Below are positions 36,210-45,201 of a DNA stretch of 64,000 bases, piece after piece. Numbering within the stretch: the stretch's first letter is position 1; each line of letters begins with the position of its first letter. The stretch is from Methylomagnum ishizawai (lineage in GTDB: Bacteria > Pseudomonadota > Gammaproteobacteria > Methylococcales > Methylococcaceae): NCBI RefSeq assembly GCF_900155475.1, contig NZ_FXAM01000001.1, positions 4,288,881 through 4,352,880 of the forward strand, given 5' to 3'. Below the pieces are notes generated by a model. The model was not told the origin of the DNA, made no database searches, and worked only from the letters and a program-made list of their open reading frames with translations. The translations under genes and the position numbers were made by a program.

Positions 36210-37487
36210 CTATACCCGCGCCTCCGCCACCGCGCCCCACGTGGTGCGCCAGCGCCGCTTGACCAGCAACAACCCGCCCAGCCCGAACAAGGGCAGCAGC
36301 GCGAACACGCTGAACCCCAGGGCGAACCCATGCTGCATCTCCCAGGACCAGCCCAGCGTCTTCGCCAAGAAGAAGCCGCCCACGCCCCCGGCGCAGCCCA
36401 CCAAGCCCGTGACCACACCGATTTCTTTGCGGAAGCGCAAGGGCACCAATTGGAACACCGAGCCATTGCCCATCCCCAGCGACAGCGTGCCCACGAAGAA
36501 GATGGCGACCGCGCCCCAGGCCATGGCGGGCAATTCCAGGAAGCCCCAGCCCGCCACCTTGGCCTCAGTGCTGGTGCTGGGCGCGGCCGGGCCTTCCGGC
36601 ATGAACGAGATCGCGAGATAGCACAGCGCGACCAGCACGAACAACACCTGCAAAACCTTGATGCCACCCAGCCGGTCGGCCAGATAGCCGCCCAAAGGCC
36701 GGAACATCGACCCGGCGAACACCACGATGGCCGCCATCAAGCCCGCCGCGACCCCGGAAACGTGGTACCAGCTGGTGAAATACAAAGGCAGCGCATTCCC
36801 CAGCCCCACGAAGCCGCCGAAGGTGATGGAATAGAAGAACATGAACCACCAGCAATCCGAATCCTTCAACACCGCCGCGTAATTGGCGACCGTGACCGGC
36901 GCCCGCTTGTCCGGGGCGTCCTTGACCAGGATGGCATAGATGAGCAGCACGACGAGCAGCGGGATCATCAGGAAGCCGAACACCGCCTGCCAACCGAATT
37001 TCTCCGCCAGCACCGGCACGATCATCGAGTCCAGCACCACGCCCATATTGCCCGCCCCGGCGATGCCCATCACGATGCCCTGGAACTTGGGCGGATACCA
37101 ACGGCTGGCCTGCGGCAAAGCCACGGCGAAGCTGGCCCCGGCCACGCCAAGCAATCCGCCCAGCAACTCCACCTCCAACTTGGACCCCAACCCGAACAAG
37201 AACACATAGGCCATCCCGGCGATGACCAAGACCTGGGCCAGGATGCCGGTCAGCTTGGCCCCGAGATGGTCGGCCAACGAACCCAGGACGATGCGGAACA
37301 CCGCCCCCGATAGGATGGGGATGGCCACCAGGGTGAATTTCTCCCCGACCGGAATCCCCAGGTCTTTGCTGATATAGAGCGACAGCGGCCCCAGCATCAC
37401 CCAGACCATGAAGGACACGTCGAAATATAAAAAGGCCGATAACAGCGTCGGCCAATGGCCCGCTTGTTTGAATTCCTTGAGATTCAT
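36210..37487 (-). CDS. narK: Nitrate/nitrite MFS transporter (NarK/NasA type)
   Basis: A 425-residue twelve-helix major facilitator protein that imports nitrate. Nitrate-signature segments are visible: GVAGASFAVALPQASRWYPP and GMGNGSVFQLVPLRF, the latter matching NS2, and GIAGAGNMGVVLDSM near NS1. The ATG at 37487 (MNLKEFKQAGHW) begins the soluble N-terminus; the upstream extension overlaps the leader RNA and is rejected. A NasT leader precedes it and the kinase gene follows after 55 bases. The gene name follows homology only; here the role is assimilatory import. Confidence 0.92.
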   Translation of the reverse strand: MNLKEFKQAGHWPTLLSAFLYFDVSFMVWVMLGPLSLYISKDLGIPVGEKFTLVAIPILSGAVFRIVLGSLADHLGAKLTGILAQVLVIAGMAYVFLFGLGSKLEVELLGGLLGVAGASFAVALPQASRWYPPKFQGIVMGIAGAGNMGVVLDSMIVPVLAEKFGWQAVFGFLMIPLLVVLLIYAILVKDAPDKRAPVTVANYAAVLKDSDCWWFMFFYSITFGGFVGLGNALPLYFTSWYHVSGVAAGLMAAIVVFAGSMFRPLGGYLADRLGGIKVLQVLFVLVALCYLAISFMPEGPAAPSTSTEAKVAGWGFLELPAMAWGAVAIFFVGTLSLGMGNGSVFQLVPLRFRKEIGVVTGLVGCAGGVGGFFLAKTLGWSWEMQHGFALGFSVFALLPLFGLGGLLLVKRRWRTTWGAVAEARV

Positions 37488-37534
37488 CGCTAAGCACCTG
37501 TGGGTTTGGAAGAAGCGTGCCGTTTCTTGGGCAC

Positions 37535-37620
37535 AAAAAAAGGCGTCCGGCGAACCCCGCTCGAAGAGTAGGGTTCGCAAGACGCCTTTGTCAGAATCGC
37601 GCCGTCCCGCCATTAGGACG
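37535..37620 (-). promoter_or_regulatory. NasT (ANTAR) antitermination leader of the nitrate transporter
   Basis: In the minus direction: hairpin CGTCCT-AATGGC-GGGACG (loop 37609-37614, A at 1 and G at 4), then GACAAAGGCGTC. The terminator stem contains GGCGTC/GACGCC plus an inner 8-bp stem GCGAACCC/GGGTTCGC (37550-37578) and ends in seven T. Same design as the nirB and porin leaders. Confidence 0.9.
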
Positions 37621-37789
37621 ACCACGCGGGGCCGCATGCAGGGATAATGCCAACCGCCACCCGGACCCGCCTAGCCTTGGCGGTTCAAGACCTTAGCTCA
37701 CCACGGCGGGGGGACGGGCGGAGCCTTCCGCCCCGCCCCGCACCAAGAACTCCAAACAATCGCCCCGTTCCAGTGCAATCGGCCCGGTC

Positions 37790-37948
37790 CTAGCCTAGCT
37801 CCCCGGACGCGACAGCCTCCACCGCCCGCGCCTCCGACGCCGCTTCGCCGAGGGTTTCGAGCTTTTCGACCCCCTCGGCGGCTTGGGCATCGTCCAAGCC
37901 CGACATACCCACCAATTCGTTCAGAAGAAAATCCATATAACAGTCCAT
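37790..37948 (-). CDS. Possible 52-residue acidic small protein
   Basis: An open frame on the minus strand, starting MDCYMDFLLNELVGMSGLDD, with a GAGG ribosome site eight bases before its ATG. The product is acidic, with hydrophobic N-terminal and Ala/Glu-rich C-terminal halves, likely helical. It is not a known family to me and no modification enzyme is adjacent. It lies in the gap between the transporter leader and the GNAT gene. Coding is supported only by the ribosome site and a smooth composition. Confidence 0.4.
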   Translation of the reverse strand: MDCYMDFLLNELVGMSGLDDAQAAEGVEKLETLGEAASEARAVEAVASGELG

Positions 37949-38158
37949 AACGCTTGCCTCGTGAAGCTCCGGCGAATCCGCCTAAGGTTTAGTAAGCCGA
38001 ACCCAGGCTTTGGTTCAACACGGTTTTCCCAATACTTTATCGCCACCGGGATGTGCTATAACACCATTCCATCATGGTTCTTGCCCGCCATCCTGTGTTT
38101 GGGTTTTAGGCGACGGGCGGATTCATCGGCAACCGAACGATAAGACAAGGATTCGACG

Positions 38159-38638
38159 ATGACGGCAAACTGTTCCATCCAGCGCGCGGCCCCGCACGAC
38201 GCCCCATTAATCGCCCCCCTGGTGGGCGAATTACTCCGGGAAATCATGGCTGCGATAGACCTCCCAGCCTTCAATTTCGATCTCGCCGAAACCACGGCGC
38301 GGCTCGAAGATTTCATCGCCCAGGATCAATACTTCGTCTTCCTCGCCCGAACCGTGGATGGAAATCCGGCGGGATTCATCGCGCTCTACGAAAGCCGCGC
38401 CCTTTATGCCGAAGGTACTTTCGGCACGATTGCGGAATTATTCGTACGCCCCGGTTTCCGCTCGCAAACCTTGGGTCGGCGTTTACTCGAACAAGCGCGG
38501 GAATTGGCTCATGCCCGCGGTTGGAAACGCCTGGAAGTCACCACGCCGCCCCTACCCCAGTTCGATAAAACCTTGGCCTTCTACCAAAACCAAGGCTTCG
38601 CCATCACCGGCGGACGCAAGCTCAAGGTGGTTTTATGA
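38159..38638 (+). CDS. GNAT family N-acetyltransferase
   Basis: A 159-residue acetyl-CoA-dependent acetyltransferase. Motif A is seen as IAELFVRPGFRSQTLGRRLLEQARELA, reduced from the classic Q/RxxGxG/A to RSQTLG, followed by the motif B region WKRLEVTTPP and FYQNQGFAITG. Substrate unknown. Its stop overlaps the start of the NERD gene by four bases, so the two are translationally coupled. Confidence 0.85.
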   Translation: MTANCSIQRAAPHDAPLIAPLVGELLREIMAAIDLPAFNFDLAETTARLEDFIAQDQYFVFLARTVDGNPAGFIALYESRALYAEGTFGTIAELFVRPGFRSQTLGRRLLEQARELAHARGWKRLEVTTPPLPQFDKTLAFYQNQGFAITGGRKLKVVL

Positions 38639-39282
38639 CGGCGATCTTCACGGTTATCCTGGGATTATTACCCGTCCTGGCATTAACCCGCGTCCTCGTC
38701 CGCAGCAAAGGCTTCAAAGGATTTGCCGGGGAGTTCCGGGTCCGGTGGTCGGCTTGGTTATTCCTGAGTAGAAGCGAATATAAAGCCCTGCATAACGTGA
38801 CCTTACCCACCCACGACGGGACGACCCAGATCGACCATATCTTCGTGTCCCGCTACGGGATATTCGTGGTGGAGACCAAGAATTTTGGTGGCTGGATATT
38901 CGGCGACCCGGATCAAGCCACCTGGACGCAGCAACTCTATAGCAAGACCTTCGCCTTCCAGAACCCGCTACGCCAAAACTATAAGCATACCCAGACGCTC
39001 GCCGCCTTATTAGGCATACCCCACGCAAAAATCCATTCGGTCATCGTTTTCGTGGGCAATAGCCGCTTCAAAACCGTGATGCCGGATAACGTCACCCAGG
39101 CCGATGGATATATCCGTTATATCCAAGCGAAACAGGCGCGACTCTTCAGCCCAAGCGAAGTCGATGCCATGGTCCGTGCCATCAAGGCACGGCGATTAAG
39201 ACCCTCGTTGGCAACCCAACGGGCGCATGTGAAGCAACTCGAACAGCGCCATAAGAACCGCAAAGCGCGTAGAATACGCTGA
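38635..39282 (+). CDS. NERD domain protein, membrane-anchored
   Basis: A 215-residue protein with an N-terminal membrane helix (FTVILGLLPVLALTRVLV) and a NERD nuclease-related domain. The core DHIFVSRYGIFVVETKNFGG matches the restriction-endonuclease-like D...ExK motif, and QNPLRQNYKHTQTL follows. The C-terminal topoisomerase-type zinc finger found in many relatives is absent; the tail is basic. DNA-processing activity is inferred from the fold. It is coupled to the GNAT gene. Confidence 0.85.
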   Translation: MTAIFTVILGLLPVLALTRVLVRSKGFKGFAGEFRVRWSAWLFLSRSEYKALHNVTLPTHDGTTQIDHIFVSRYGIFVVETKNFGGWIFGDPDQATWTQQLYSKTFAFQNPLRQNYKHTQTLAALLGIPHAKIHSVIVFVGNSRFKTVMPDNVTQADGYIRYIQAKQARLFSPSEVDAMVRAIKARRLRPSLATQRAHVKQLEQRHKNRKARRIR

Positions 39283-39395
39283 CACCGGCCCGGTGTTATC
39301 CAGACCACTCCGGCCCCGATATTCCAAACTTCACCAAAGCCGGACCGGAAAAACCCTGGCTATTCCCCTTTCAATCCGCCCCATGGAATCGATCC

Positions 39396-39896
39396 ATGCA
39401 CTACCTCAATGCTATCCTCAATCCGGCCCAGTGCGGTTTCTTGAATAACGCTTTGATCGCCTTGTTGCGCTCGGGCCGCTTGGATTGGACCCAGGATAAT
39501 TATGTACGGGATTGCTGCGGCCTGGGCGATATTCCCCAGGTCGATGAATTCTACGATACGGTCGAGCGCCAGGTGCGCCCTATTATCGGTCCCGCCGCCG
39601 TCCGGGCCAATTCCTATAGCCGAATCTATTTCAAAGGGGCTTATCTCAAACCCCATGTGGACCGCCCCGGCCTGGATTGGACCTTATCGGTATGCAGTTT
39701 CGCCGAGGTCGAATGGCCGATCTCCGCGCAAGGGCTGGATTACCAGGTCGCTTCGGTTCCTATCGCCCCCGGCGATGGCGTGCTGATGCGCGGTACGCGC
39801 CAAGTCCATTGGCGGGAGGAATTGCGATGCAGGCCGGACCAATTGGTAATCCAACATTTCTACCACTGGTCCGAACCCGGCGCGGCGGCACCCTAA
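39396..39896 (+). CDS. 2-oxoglutarate/Fe(II)-dependent oxygenase family protein
   Basis: A 166-residue protein with the double-stranded beta-helix signature of prolyl-hydroxylase-like oxygenases. The iron ligands are probably His and Asp of LKPHVDRPGLDWT and the distal His of RQVHWREEL or VIQHFYHW, with an Arg in the same stretch to hold 2-oxoglutarate. SRIYFKGAYLKPH is the typical entry strand. It is short but looks complete. No substrate is indicated by the neighbours. Confidence 0.78.
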   Translation: MHYLNAILNPAQCGFLNNALIALLRSGRLDWTQDNYVRDCCGLGDIPQVDEFYDTVERQVRPIIGPAAVRANSYSRIYFKGAYLKPHVDRPGLDWTLSVCSFAEVEWPISAQGLDYQVASVPIAPGDGVLMRGTRQVHWREELRCRPDQLVIQHFYHWSEPGAAAP

Positions 39897-39981
39897 AATA
39901 GTCCGGCATTCCCGGCACTATGGGGGTATCATGGGGCTATACCGTGTTTTTTAAATTCCGCCTTGACCGGACCGAGTTCCG

Positions 39982-40353
39982 ATGACTCCCAAAGAAGCCC
40001 AGTTCATCCTGGAAAACCTCGCCCATGGCATCGACCCCGTGACCGGAACCGCCTTGCCGGACGATGTGATATTCCGTGCGCCGCGGGTCTTGCTGGCTTT
40101 GCTGATGGGTGCCCAGGGCTTGGAAATACTCGCGCTGGAAAACCGGAACCTGGTTCCCGCGCAAGCCGGCCAACCCTGGACCCCCGACGAGGAACGGCGT
40201 TTGCTCGCCGCCTTCGATTCGGGTATCGATATCAAGGAAATCGCGAAATGGCATGGGCGCTCGCGGGGGGGCATCACGGCGCGTTTGGTGCGCTTGGGGC
40301 GGATCGAGGAGGGGTCTGAGATTTATGCGAAGCCGAAGCGGGGCGAGAAATGA
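39982..40353 (+). CDS. Small HTH-like hypothetical protein
   Basis: A 123-residue protein. The C-terminal part PWTPDEERRLLAAFDSGIDI followed by IAKWHGRSRGGITARLVRLG is a Myb/SANT-like or homeodomain-like helix-turn-helix seen in many bacterial hypothetical proteins. The N-terminal half is an unassigned helical region. It is monocistronic and converges on the permease gene 20 bases away. DNA binding is plausible but not shown. Confidence 0.65.
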   Translation: MTPKEAQFILENLAHGIDPVTGTALPDDVIFRAPRVLLALLMGAQGLEILALENRNLVPAQAGQPWTPDEERRLLAAFDSGIDIKEIAKWHGRSRGGITARLVRLGRIEEGSEIYAKPKRGEK

Positions 40354-40372
40354 GCGGGTATCCAAATCCCCT

Positions 40373-41767
40373 TCAATCCCCCCGCCGCGGATCGAACGCA
40401 TCCCTTACCGCATCCGCGAACAAATTGGCCGACAACACCAAGGCGAACATAAACCCGAACGCCGCCGCCAAGGACCACCACACCACCGGATCGCGGGCCA
40501 TTTCCAGCCGCGCCCCGTTAATCATATTGCCCCAGGAATCCATGCTCGGATCGACCCCGATATTGATATAGGATAATACCGCCTCGGCCAGCACCAGCGA
40601 ACTGAAATCCAAGGCCACCGAAATCAAGACCAAATGAAACAGATTGGGCAGGATATGCCGCAGCAAAATCATGCCCCGCCCCACGCCCAAAGCCCGCGCC
40701 GCCTGCACATATTCCAATTCCCGCAGTTTCAATGTCTCGGCCCGCAGCAAGCGGCATAACCCGGTCCAGGAAGTCATTCCCAGGATCAGGCACAGCGCCA
40801 ACAGCCTGAAATCGGCCCGCAGCGCGAGACTGGCGAATTCCGCCTCGTGCCGGGCCATATAGCCTTGCATCACCAGCATGGCGGCGGCGATCAATAATAC
40901 GCCGGGAATGGAATTCAAGGTGGTATAGAGATACTGGATCACATCGTCCACCCAACCCCGGAAATACCCGGCCAGGATACCGAAACCCAAGGCCAGTGGC
41001 AGGGTGGCGAACGTGGTCAGCGTGCCGATCAACAGGCCGGTGCGGATACTTTTGAGGCTTTGATACAGCACGTCCCCGCCGACCTTGCCGGTGCCCAGCA
41101 CATGGTATTTCAGGCCGAGTTCGCCCACGGCACCGCCCAGGAGGCAGAGCGCCAACACGGTCAGGCCGATGGCCCGCCACGGCACTTCACCTTGGCCACG
41201 CAGCAGGGCGGACAGGCGTTCCATGCAACCCGCCCGGTCGCGCCGATATAACCCCGCCAAGCCCAGCCCCAGCGGCAGCAACCACAGCGCGAAACCTTCG
41301 GCCAAACCCTTGGCCCCGGTCGCGAGGATATCGGCCAGGCGCTCGCGCTCCGGGTCGGCCAGATGGGCACCGCCATGGCGCAAGCGCGGATAATCCCAGC
41401 GCTCGCCGCCGCCGGGTTCGCGGATCATTTCCTTGGCGTAGGCGTAGGCCGCGAGCGGCGCGGAATAGGTCTTTTCCGTGCGGGATTTGAGGGGCGCGAG
41501 CCAGAGGTCCAAGAGGCTCGCCGGCTCGTTGCGGTACTGGGCCACACCGTCCGCCGCCTTGGGCGGGAAGCGGATCGAATCCAGCACCGCCAGCGCCAGG
41601 AACGCCAGCAGGATGACCAAGGACACCATGGCGGCGGGATTGCGGGCGACCTTGCGCCAGGGCCGCCGCAAAGGCTCGCGCCGGGCGGCATGGAACACCG
41701 CCGCGCCCAGGGCCAGCAATAACAGGAAAAACAGGAGGTCGGTGGCGAGGAAAACCGGCATATTCAT
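40373..41767 (-). CDS. Oligopeptide-type ABC transporter permease (OppC/YejE-like)
   Basis: Second inner-membrane permease of a peptide-type ABC importer, 464 residues. The EAA loop for ATPase contact is seen as EYVQAARALGVGRGMILLRHILPN. It is longer than typical OppC because of an extra hydrophilic and membrane region after the first helix, a feature shared with YejE-type permeases. Its start overlaps the stop of the first permease by four bases. The cognate ATP-binding subunit is not in this operon. Confidence 0.88.
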   Translation of the reverse strand: MNMPVFLATDLLFFLLLLALGAAVFHAARREPLRRPWRKVARNPAAMVSLVILLAFLALAVLDSIRFPPKAADGVAQYRNEPASLLDLWLAPLKSRTEKTYSAPLAAYAYAKEMIREPGGGERWDYPRLRHGGAHLADPERERLADILATGAKGLAEGFALWLLPLGLGLAGLYRRDRAGCMERLSALLRGQGEVPWRAIGLTVLALCLLGGAVGELGLKYHVLGTGKVGGDVLYQSLKSIRTGLLIGTLTTFATLPLALGFGILAGYFRGWVDDVIQYLYTTLNSIPGVLLIAAAMLVMQGYMARHEAEFASLALRADFRLLALCLILGMTSWTGLCRLLRAETLKLRELEYVQAARALGVGRGMILLRHILPNLFHLVLISVALDFSSLVLAEAVLSYINIGVDPSMDSWGNMINGARLEMARDPVVWWSLAAAFGFMFALVLSANLFADAVRDAFDPRRGD

Positions 41768-42741
41768 CCCAAACTCACACGGGGATCGACCAGGGTATAA
41801 GATAAATCGGTCAGCAATAATCCCAGGATATACAGCGCCGAACCCAGGAACACCATCGACCGCACAATGGCGAAATCCTGCTGGGCGATGGCGTCGATGG
41901 TATAACTGCCCAAACCGGGGATGGCGAAAAACGATTCGGTCATCAAACTGCCGGTGAATAACAAAGGCAAAACCACCACCACGCCGGTCAAAATCGGGAT
42001 CATGGCATTTTTTAGCACATGGCGGAACAAGACCTGCGGCTCGGATAAACCCTTGGCGCGGGCGGTACGGACATAATCCTTTTCCACTTCTTCCAGAAAC
42101 AGGGTCCGATACCAGCGCGCCCCGGAACCTATTCCCGCCACCACGCCGATCACCACCGGCAGGATAATGAAACGCACGGCGTCCAAGCCGGTGTCATAGC
42201 CGGAAATCGGCGTGAGTTGCAAGAGCTTCCCCAAGAGATATTGGCCGCCGATGATATAGAACAAGGTCGAAACCGACATCGCGGCCACGCATAAGGCCAC
42301 GCCCCAGAATTCCAGATAAGTGAGCCGGAAGAATACCAAGAGCAAGGCCACGCTGATATCGGCCAGCAGCCCCGCCAGCAAGGACGGCACGGCGATGGCG
42401 AGCGAAGGCCACATGCGCTGCCGGATATCCGCGCCAATATCGCGGCCCTCGTCCGAACGCCCGAAGCGGAACAGGAACAGGCCCAGCGATTTCTGGTAGA
42501 AGATGGTTTGGGTGGCTTGTCCGCCGCCCTGGGCTTGATCGTTCCAGAACAAGGGCAGGTCGTAGCCGCGTTCGCGCTTCCATTTCTGCACGGCCTCGGG
42601 GGTGACATGCTTTTGGCCGAGATGCATCCGCGCCATGTCCTCGGGCGTGTTGACCACGAAGAACAGCAGGAAGGTCAGGAGGTTGATGCCGAGCAAGAGC
42701 GGGACGGCGTAGAGCAGGCGGCGGAGGATGTAATGGAGCAT
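41764..42741 (-). CDS. Oligopeptide-type ABC transporter permease (OppB/YejB-like)
   Basis: First inner-membrane permease of the same importer, 325 residues. The N-terminus MLHYILRRLLYAVPLLLGIN is the standard OppB opening. The EAA loop reads EKDYVRTARAKGLSEPQVLFRHVLKNA. Followed by the second permease with an ATGA overlap. Upstream, 25 bases away, is the TPR-glycosyltransferase gene, which separates it from its probable binding protein. Confidence 0.9.
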   Translation of the reverse strand: MLHYILRRLLYAVPLLLGINLLTFLLFFVVNTPEDMARMHLGQKHVTPEAVQKWKRERGYDLPLFWNDQAQGGGQATQTIFYQKSLGLFLFRFGRSDEGRDIGADIRQRMWPSLAIAVPSLLAGLLADISVALLLVFFRLTYLEFWGVALCVAAMSVSTLFYIIGGQYLLGKLLQLTPISGYDTGLDAVRFIILPVVIGVVAGIGSGARWYRTLFLEEVEKDYVRTARAKGLSEPQVLFRHVLKNAMIPILTGVVVVLPLLFTGSLMTESFFAIPGLGSYTIDAIAQQDFAIVRSMVFLGSALYILGLLLTDLSYTLVDPRVSLG

Positions 42742-42766
42742 GGTGGGTTTTCCAGGAAGGATTCAG

Positions 42767-44656
42767 CTACGCGCCGGGGTCGGCCAAACGATCCACCAAG
42801 GCGCGGACCAACTCGAAATCGGCGGCGGACAAACGGGCCAAGCGGGCCGCGAGGGGTTCCGCCTCCCACCGCGGAGGGGAGGCGGAACCCGGCTGGAAAT
42901 CCCGCAATGCCGCCGCGACCGCCGCGATGACCGGCCCCCAATCGCCCGGCACCGCTTGCCGGAACAAGCGCAAGGCTCCCGGATACCAGGGCGAATCGGA
43001 GCGTTCCAGCAACCAGCGCCAATCCAAGCCTTCGGCGGGCAGCATCACCCAGCACGGCACGCCCAAAGCCCCGGCCAGATGCGCGGTCGCGGTATCGACG
43101 CTGATGAGCAAATCGAGTTGGACCAACACGGCGGCGCTGTCGGCGAAATCGCGCACTTCCCCGCCCAGGGCGAGCAAGGGCTGGCCTCGGGGCGGTGCGG
43201 CGGCTTCGTCCTCGGCCTGGCCCTTTTGCAGGCTGACGAACGACACCCCCGGCACCCGCCACAACGGAGCCAGGAGGTCCAGGCCGGGCAAGGAACGGTG
43301 GGCATCGTTGCCATTGGTGGCGCTGCCTTTCCAGACCAGCCCCACCCGTTTGCCGGTCAAGGCGCGGAGTTTGGAAGCCCAATGGTCGCACCGTCCGGGC
43401 GGGGCGCTGAGATAGGGCAGTTCGGCGGGGATGAGTTCGACGGCGATGGTGCCGCAATACAAAGGGGCACTGAGGGCCAGCATCCAATAATCATGGGGCG
43501 GCAGTTGGGCCGCTTCGGCCAGGGACACCACGGCATCCGCGTCTTCCAGCGTTCGCAACAGGGATAGGAGCGGCGGCTTGCACACCAGGGTGATCCGCGC
43601 CGCGCCCAAGCGTTTGAGCGGTCGCAAATAGCGGCAGAATTGGATAGCGTCGCCAAAACCCTGTTCCGGCCAGACCACCAGGGATTTCCCGGCCAAGGCT
43701 TGGCCGCGCCATGGCGGGCACGGCAGGTCCGGCACCGCCGCCTTGCCACCGTGACGGTCGGCATGGTAGCGGATTTCGTAGCGCCGCCAGCCCTCCTCGA
43801 ACCGGCCCAACAGCAGCAGCAAGGCACTCAGGTTCCACTCGGCCCCGACATAGCCGGGCCGCAGTTCCAACGCCCGCCGGTAGCAGGCCTCGGCCTCATC
43901 GTAGCGGCGCGCCCCGTAGCACAATACCCCCAGGTTGTAATGGACCTCGGGGATATTGGGATTCAGCGCCATGGCCTGCCGCAAATAGGGTTCCGCCTCG
44001 TCCCGCCGCTTGAGTCCGTTCAACATCCCGCCGAGATTGCCCAGCGCGGCGACATAATCGGGGCGCAGGGCCAGGGCTTGCCGATAGCTGGCCTCGGCTT
44101 CTCCGTGGCGTTCAAGCTCCTTCAGCGCCAAACCCATGCTGTTATAAGCCTCGGCGCAACCGGGTTGCCGCTCCAACACGCGCTGGCAACAGGCCACCAC
44201 CTCGTCCCAATCCCTGCGCTCCTGCAACAAGGCGACGAGATTGAGCCCGATCCCGGTGGAATCGGGCCGGAATTCCAAAGCGCGGCGGTAACAGGCTTCG
44301 GCTTCTCCGCGCCGCCCGGCTTCGGTCAAGAGCAAGGCCAGATTATGGTGAGCCTCGACATAATCGGGCCGGAGGGCGATGGCGGCGCGATAGCAGGCTT
44401 CGGCCTCGGCGGGACGCTTCAGTTCCTTGAGCAAGATTCCCAGGTTGTTATGGGCTTCGGCATAAGCGGGCCGCAGCCGGATCGCCTCGCGCCAATAGGC
44501 TTCTGCGGAGCCGTGCAGTCCGAGGGCGCGGGCACAAGCGGCGGCGATATTGAGCCAAGCCACATCCTCGGGCACCTGGGCCAAGGCTTGACGCGCAAGG
44601 TCCAGGGCGTCCTGGAAGCGGGCGGCTTGGTAGAGGGCGATGGCTGGCTCGATCAT
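42767..44656 (-). CDS. TPR-repeat protein with C-terminal glycosyltransferase-like domain
   Basis: A 629-residue protein. Residues about 1-350 consist of roughly ten 34-residue tetratricopeptide repeats, for example AEAHNNLGILLKELKRPAEA and VEAHHNLALLLTEAGRRGEA. From about 370 a glycosyltransferase family 9-like (ADP-heptose transferase-like) domain follows: LVVWPEQGFGDAIQFCRYL, RVGLVWKGSATNGNDAHRSL, LLISVDTATAHLAGALGVPC. Such fusions are common in proteobacteria. The ATG at 44656 overlaps the DUF4276 stop by four bases. Its place after an ATPase-DUF4276 pair and inside an ABC operon is unusual. The acceptor substrate is unknown. Confidence 0.85.
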   Translation of the reverse strand: MIEPAIALYQAARFQDALDLARQALAQVPEDVAWLNIAAACARALGLHGSAEAYWREAIRLRPAYAEAHNNLGILLKELKRPAEAEACYRAAIALRPDYVEAHHNLALLLTEAGRRGEAEACYRRALEFRPDSTGIGLNLVALLQERRDWDEVVACCQRVLERQPGCAEAYNSMGLALKELERHGEAEASYRQALALRPDYVAALGNLGGMLNGLKRRDEAEPYLRQAMALNPNIPEVHYNLGVLCYGARRYDEAEACYRRALELRPGYVGAEWNLSALLLLLGRFEEGWRRYEIRYHADRHGGKAAVPDLPCPPWRGQALAGKSLVVWPEQGFGDAIQFCRYLRPLKRLGAARITLVCKPPLLSLLRTLEDADAVVSLAEAAQLPPHDYWMLALSAPLYCGTIAVELIPAELPYLSAPPGRCDHWASKLRALTGKRVGLVWKGSATNGNDAHRSLPGLDLLAPLWRVPGVSFVSLQKGQAEDEAAAPPRGQPLLALGGEVRDFADSAAVLVQLDLLISVDTATAHLAGALGVPCWVMLPAEGLDWRWLLERSDSPWYPGALRLFRQAVPGDWGPVIAAVAAALRDFQPGSASPPRWEAEPLAARLARLSAADFELVRALVDRLADPGA

Positions 44657-45201
44657 GGTTCCACCATGCGCCCGACGCCAGCGATGAAACAGCGGAAACT
44701 CGGCGAGCGGTTGCGGGTCTCCGTCAACCTGGACCCGAGCAGGCGGGCACCGGCCAACTTTTGGAACTCGGGCACCAGCCGTTCGAGTTCGACCGAAGGT
44801 TTGATCAGCGCGTCGGGTTCGCGGAACTTGGCCTTCGCGGCCAGCTTCGCCAGTTTCGGATTGCCATAGGCTTCGGCCAGCGCTTCTGGCTCGCCTAAAT
44901 ACCAAGCTTCGAGCTCCTGGCAGACGATACGGACCAAGGTATCGGACTGCCCCGCCTGCTCGCACAAAAACCGTAGCTTCGATTTCAAACCCGAGCAATC
45001 GCCGCCATCGTTATCCTCCACCACGACGAACCGGACCTTGGGATCGTTCCAAGCCTTGAGCTTGCGCGGAATACTCTTTTCCAAATCGCGCTTGCCCTCG
45101 TGCGGCACCAGCACAAAATCCAAGCCGGGAAACAAACGGGGCAACAGCCCTTCCAACAAAATCTTCATGGAAGGTTCTTCCAACAAGAAAACCAGCCTCA
45201 T
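44653..45201 (-). CDS. DUF4276 (TOPRIM-like) protein, partner of AAA ATPase
   Basis: A 182-residue protein. FLLEEPSMKILLEGLLPRL near the start and VVVEDNDGGDCSGLKSKL near residue 70 give an acidic E...DxD arrangement like the TOPRIM-like folds of DUF4276, RloB and DUF4435 proteins. IVCQELEAWYLGEPEALAEAY is the most conserved later block. The ATG at 45201 lies in an ATGA overlap with the ATPase stop. ATPase plus TOPRIM-like pairs are the architecture of PARIS, AbiL and OLD-type phage-defence systems; this pair may be another, by analogy only. Confidence 0.82.
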   Translation of the reverse strand: MRLVFLLEEPSMKILLEGLLPRLFPGLDFVLVPHEGKRDLEKSIPRKLKAWNDPKVRFVVVEDNDGGDCSGLKSKLRFLCEQAGQSDTLVRIVCQELEAWYLGEPEALAEAYGNPKLAKLAAKAKFREPDALIKPSVELERLVPEFQKLAGARLLGSRLTETRNRSPSFRCFIAGVGRMVEP

